Position numbers and translations under genes: made by a program | The notes under the pieces: model-generated | The model's input: the letters and a program-made list of their open reading frames with translations, nothing else | What the model was told of the DNA's origin: nothing | Databases searched by the model: none | Part shown: positions 18,569 through 21,151 of the stretch, one piece after another | Layout: each line of letters begins with the position of its first letter | Numbering within the stretch: position 1 is the first letter of the stretch | Source of the DNA: DATGFK01 sp040007395 | Lineage (GTDB): Bacteria; Chloroflexota; Anaerolineae; Aggregatilineales; UBA2796 | DNA: 21,151 nucleotides | Direction: 5' to 3' | Assembly: GCA_040007395.1 (NCBI GenBank) | Contig: JBDTVG010000175.1 | Span: 1-21,151, forward strand

Positions 18569-18714
18569 AGCAATACCAAACACGGAATATGGGAAATTGC
18601 TTCGAACGAGACAAGCCGTTTGTCACCGAAAAGGGATTCTGGATTTGGAAGAAAATCGTAATCTTGCAGAGAAACATTAAGCGGTGCCCAGTAGCGTGTC
18701 CATTTATAATGCAT
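18553..18714 (-). pseudogene. Truncated N-terminus of a STAND-type NTPase
   Basis: A 53-codon frame starts at ATG 18714 (MHYKWTRYWAPLNVSLQDYD) and ends LVLLDGPG, then TGA. The layout of a W-rich start, a DPES/NPES-like loop, then ISHIPCLVLL and GPG matches the N-terminus of STAND/NACHT NTPases, just at the start of the P-loop; the GKS/T that should follow is missing. Such proteins often act in phage defence. The break after GPG, followed by a different frame, indicates a deletion that removed the NTPase core. The family call is from pattern only. Confidence 0.45.
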
Positions 18715-19225
18715 GAATGTCGAACCCTATCGCATAAAGGTAGTCGAACAGCTTACTTGAAATGATAACCGAACTAGTTGGAAAAAAGTAGATATAGGAT
18801 TAAAGTATCGCTTGAAAAATGTGTGGCCTAAATTAACCCAATACAGATCGTCAGAACGATCTATCTCTTGACTTTGGTATCGCGGATCGCTTAGATTCAG
18901 AGTCGGTAGATTATGAAAAGTCACTTTTTCAGAGAGAATAGCGTTTTATCTAGCTGGCAATATTTCTGTTGGAATTTTTGCAGCCTAAATCGTCAAGCGG
19001 AACTTGAACGATTGATTGGTTGGTCAAAGCGAAAGAGACTATCAAAACCCCGTAGGCTCTATGAAATACGGTTACACGACGAACAGGTGAAACTCGCCCG
19101 CTACACACTTATTTCGCCTCGCGTCGCAGCAGTTACTCATATCGTCCATTTCTTGACTACTCCATTTCGCCTTACACCGCATTATTTCCGCAAAGGATCT
19201 GCCTCATTCTATAGCTCTCAAAATC
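18715..19225. other. Stretch without a recognisable gene
   Basis: A 65-codon minus-strand frame (18924 to 18727, starting MTFHNLPTLNLSDPRYQSQE) is in phase with the STAND fragment and separated from it by a TAG, so it might be decayed upstream coding sequence. A 118-codon plus-strand frame (18913-19269) is basic and low in recognisable features, lacks a clear ribosome site, and runs across the recombinase promoter. I support neither as a functional gene. The stretch looks like decayed DNA. Confidence 0.5.
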
Positions 19226-19253
19226 TTGACATTATAAAAATTTCGCATATAGT
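19226..19253 (+). promoter_or_regulatory. Sigma-70-like promoter for the recombinase
   Basis: A consensus TTGACA (19226-19231) is followed after 16 bases by TATAGT (19248-19253, 5 of 6 matches). It points towards the hairpin leader and the recombinase start at 19451, which would give a leader of about 190 bases. Confidence 0.6.
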
Positions 19254-19280
19254 TTTGCATAACAACTGAATACAAAAGCG

Positions 19281-19314
19281 CCCCCGGTAGGTGTTGGAAG
19301 CACCAAACCGAGGG
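19281..19314 (+). promoter_or_regulatory. GC-rich hairpin in the recombinase leader
   Basis: CCCCCGGT (19281-19288) pairs with ACCGAGGG (19307-19314) with one mismatch, and GGTG with CACC inside, around the loop TTGGAAG. The structure starts about 20-25 bases after the expected transcription start and is not followed by a T-run, so it is unlikely to be a simple terminator. It may control recombinase translation or RNA stability, or be part of a longer structured leader up to 19345. Confidence 0.5.
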
Positions 19315-19450
19315 CTAACCCACCGCGCTGATAGAGACAGCATGGCAGGCTAGGCGCAATTATCCTTTGCGATACCTTAGTCGTCAATTGCTGATTCCAG
19401 CGGTTGACGATTTTTTGTTTTATGGGCCATTTTGCCCAGAAAGGAAGGAT

Positions 19451-21151
19451 ATGAATGATCCACAACAAGGAGCCGTGCCCAAACAATCACTCCCAGTAGT
19501 TCAACCCAGATTTTTTACCATGCCTAAATTGGATGAACGCCTTAAGGTCATAGTTTATGAACCGAAGCTGTACGAAAAAAGGAAGTTTAGAAAGGAAGAT
19601 AAGGTCATGCGGTACGCAGCCTATATGCGAATTAGCTCCGAGGAGCAGGTTGGTAACTACTCAATTGATGCACAACGACGTGCAATTACAACGTGGGTGC
19701 AAGCGCAAGACGGACAATTAGTGAAACTGTATATTGATGAAGCACAATCAGGTCGCACGGCTCACCGCCCTGCATTTTTGCAAATGCGTCAAGATGCCCA
19801 CAACAGCAAATTTGATGCGTTGGTTGTCCATAAGTTTGACCGTTTTGCCCGTAATCGTACCGATGCGTTAGCTATCAAATCCTTACTCCGTTACGACTAC
19901 AATATTAAGGTTTTTTCGGCAACAGAACCTAGCGAGGACAGCGACGGACCGATTGGAGCGCTCATTGAAGGGATCATGGAATGCGTTGCTGAGTGGTACT
20001 CACGCAATCTTGGCTCAGAGATTTCAAAAGGCAAACTGGAAAAAGGGACACAAGGATTACACAATAACAATGCACCTTTCGGATACAAACGGAACGGTAG
20101 GTATTTGGCTCCCAATCCAGATGAGGTACCAGGGCTTATTATGGCCTTTCAAGAATATTCTACAGGCAAATATAGCTATGCGGACCTTGCAAAATTGTTG
20201 AATAAGCATAGCTATAAAAACACATCTGGGCGTTTGTTCAGCAAAGAAGCGATCCGTGGTATTTTACGAAACAAAATCTATCTCGGACAAGTCAAACACC
20301 AAGAAACGACACACAATTCACAAGGGCGACGTACATTTACCGCACCTGTCCAGTGGTTTGAAGGTCAGCATGAGCCACTTATTGATGAAGAACTATTTGC
20401 ACGTTGTCAGTCGGTTCGCGGGGAACGTACTACACATAGACAAGCTCGCCACAAGTACAATCCTTACCTTTTGCGGGGATTGATCTATTGCCACAACTGC
20501 TGTGCGAATGCGCCCGAAAATACTGACTTTCCTGCGTGGGATAAAATGCACGCGCAAGCACAAGGAAAACACTCATACCTTTATTACCGCTGTAACTCAC
20601 GGACAAACGGATTTTCCTGCCAGCAACCGGGAGTACATATCGAACCTGAGTTTTGGATAGCTTTTGGCTGCTAGTGAAGCTATTGGTCAGCAATTATGCA
20701 TTAATCGTAATCGAAGTAGCTCTCAATAGTCAATCACATATTGAAGGCGTAAATCAGGTCTATAGCATAAATTTGGATCATAGGACTCTCCCAATTTCCT
20801 TGTCATAGTCAGGATACCTATCCGAAACTCAGGTTATCGAGGTCATTGATGAGCAGGTCGTTTCTATTCTCTCTACACTAAAGCCGCCCCAAGAACTGGA
20901 GAACTCATATTCTGAGTGTAATTAGCAACATTCTCGGAGAGCAAAATCTTGAACAGCGGCTAGGTGAAATCCGAATCACAATCGAACGGATGGATTTCCG
21001 ATGGGACAATGGCTTTATCACGGACAAGAACGACTACCTAGAAAAGCGACTCAGATTACAACAAGAGTTAGAGCAATTGACCCCATTGAACGATGACTTA
21101 GGCCATTCCAGAGAAATAAGAATCCCTCAGCAGAGCGGAACAATGCGGACA
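19451..21151 (+). pseudogene. Large serine recombinase interrupted by a MITE-like element
   Basis: This is a site-specific integrase of the large serine recombinase type. From the ATG at 19451 (AAGGAAGG 2 bases upstream), the catalytic domain holds S62 in YMRISSEEQ, SIDAQRRAI and HKFDRFARNR. The recombinase domain follows (APFGYKRNG, YADLAKLLNKHSY, IRGILRNKIYLGQVKH), then the zinc ribbon (IYCHNC and YYRCNSRTNGFSC). The frame is broken at GVHIE by the insertion at 20643-20835. It resumes at VIDEQVVSILSTLKPP, shifts at four C (20887-20890), and continues as KNWRTHILSVISN to the coiled-coil end (ERMDFRWDNGFITDKNDYLE) and off the window. An ATG at 19607, right at the domain start, is an alternative start. 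With the insertion, the protein stops at 20674 after 407 residues without its C-terminal domain. Confidence 0.9.
20643..20835. mobile_element. 193-bp MITE-like insertion
   Basis: The ends are inverted repeats of 18 bp with one mismatch: AACCTGAGTTTTGGATAG at 20643-20660, and CTATCCGAAACTCAGGTT at 20818-20835. The flanks are ATCG at 20639-20642 and ATCG at 20836-20839, a 4-bp target duplication. The interior is AT-rich with no open frame of note, so it cannot move without a transposase supplied elsewhere. Removing the element plus one ATCG makes the recombinase read GVHIEVIDEQVVSIL in one frame, which is strong support for the exact boundaries. I cannot assign the insertion-sequence family. 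Confidence 0.88.

Noticed and set aside
18913..19269. 118-codon plus-strand frame
   Set aside because: No ribosome site, no recognisable domain, composition unlike the neighbours, and overlap with the recombinase promoter.

Overview
The window is a bacterial defence locus followed by a mobile-element scar. Base composition is near 50% GC, most genes are packed head to tail with Shine-Dalgarno sites, and there are GTG and TTG starts. The Cst1/Cst2-type I-B cas genes, a pPIWI-RE island and a large serine recombinase would suit a Chloroflexota-like or other environmental bacterium, but I see no taxonomic marker, so the host is only a guess.

Region 1 (1-9336, all minus strand) is a type I-B CRISPR-Cas locus. 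In transcription order it holds cas8b1/cst1, cas7/cst2, cas5, cas3 (HD plus helicase), cas6, cas1, cas2 and cas4. These are followed by an AT-rich leader and a tiny array of two identical 38-bp repeats around one spacer. cas8 and cas4 each carry single-base frameshifts in runs of five identical bases. A possible 31-codon acidic ORF sits just before cas8.

Region 2 (9367-17177, also minus strand) is a three-gene pPIWI-RE island: a PD-(D/E)xK nuclease with a zinc-binding cluster, a DinG/XPD-like helicase with four putative Fe-S cysteines, and the pPIWI-RE protein with its conserved R and E. It runs into the cas operon with no gap above about 130 bp, so the two systems form one co-directional block of about 17 kb. 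The pPIWI-RE gene has an in-frame TAA after codon 62, and the helicase has a homopolymer frameshift.

Region 3 (17184-18245, plus strand) is a divergent XRE-type HTH regulator plus an ImmA/IrrE-like metallopeptidase. The shared intergenic region holds a sigma-70-like promoter facing the nuclease gene and an imperfect palindrome just past its -10 box. By analogy with ImmR/ImmA pairs, this may be a protease-relieved repressor switch controlling the pPIWI-RE/CRISPR block. That is inference.

Region 4 (18246-21151) is a decayed, mobile area. It contains a truncated STAND-type NTPase N-terminus, unassigned fragments, and a promoter plus hairpin leader in front of a large serine recombinase. A 193-bp MITE-like element with 18-bp terminal inverted repeats and an ATCG target duplication interrupts that recombinase. 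Removing the element and one ATCG copy restores the reading frame.

Five separate one-base indels, all in homopolymers, suggest sequencing error rather than decay. The TAA in pPIWI-RE and the MITE insertion are a different kind of lesion and may be real.
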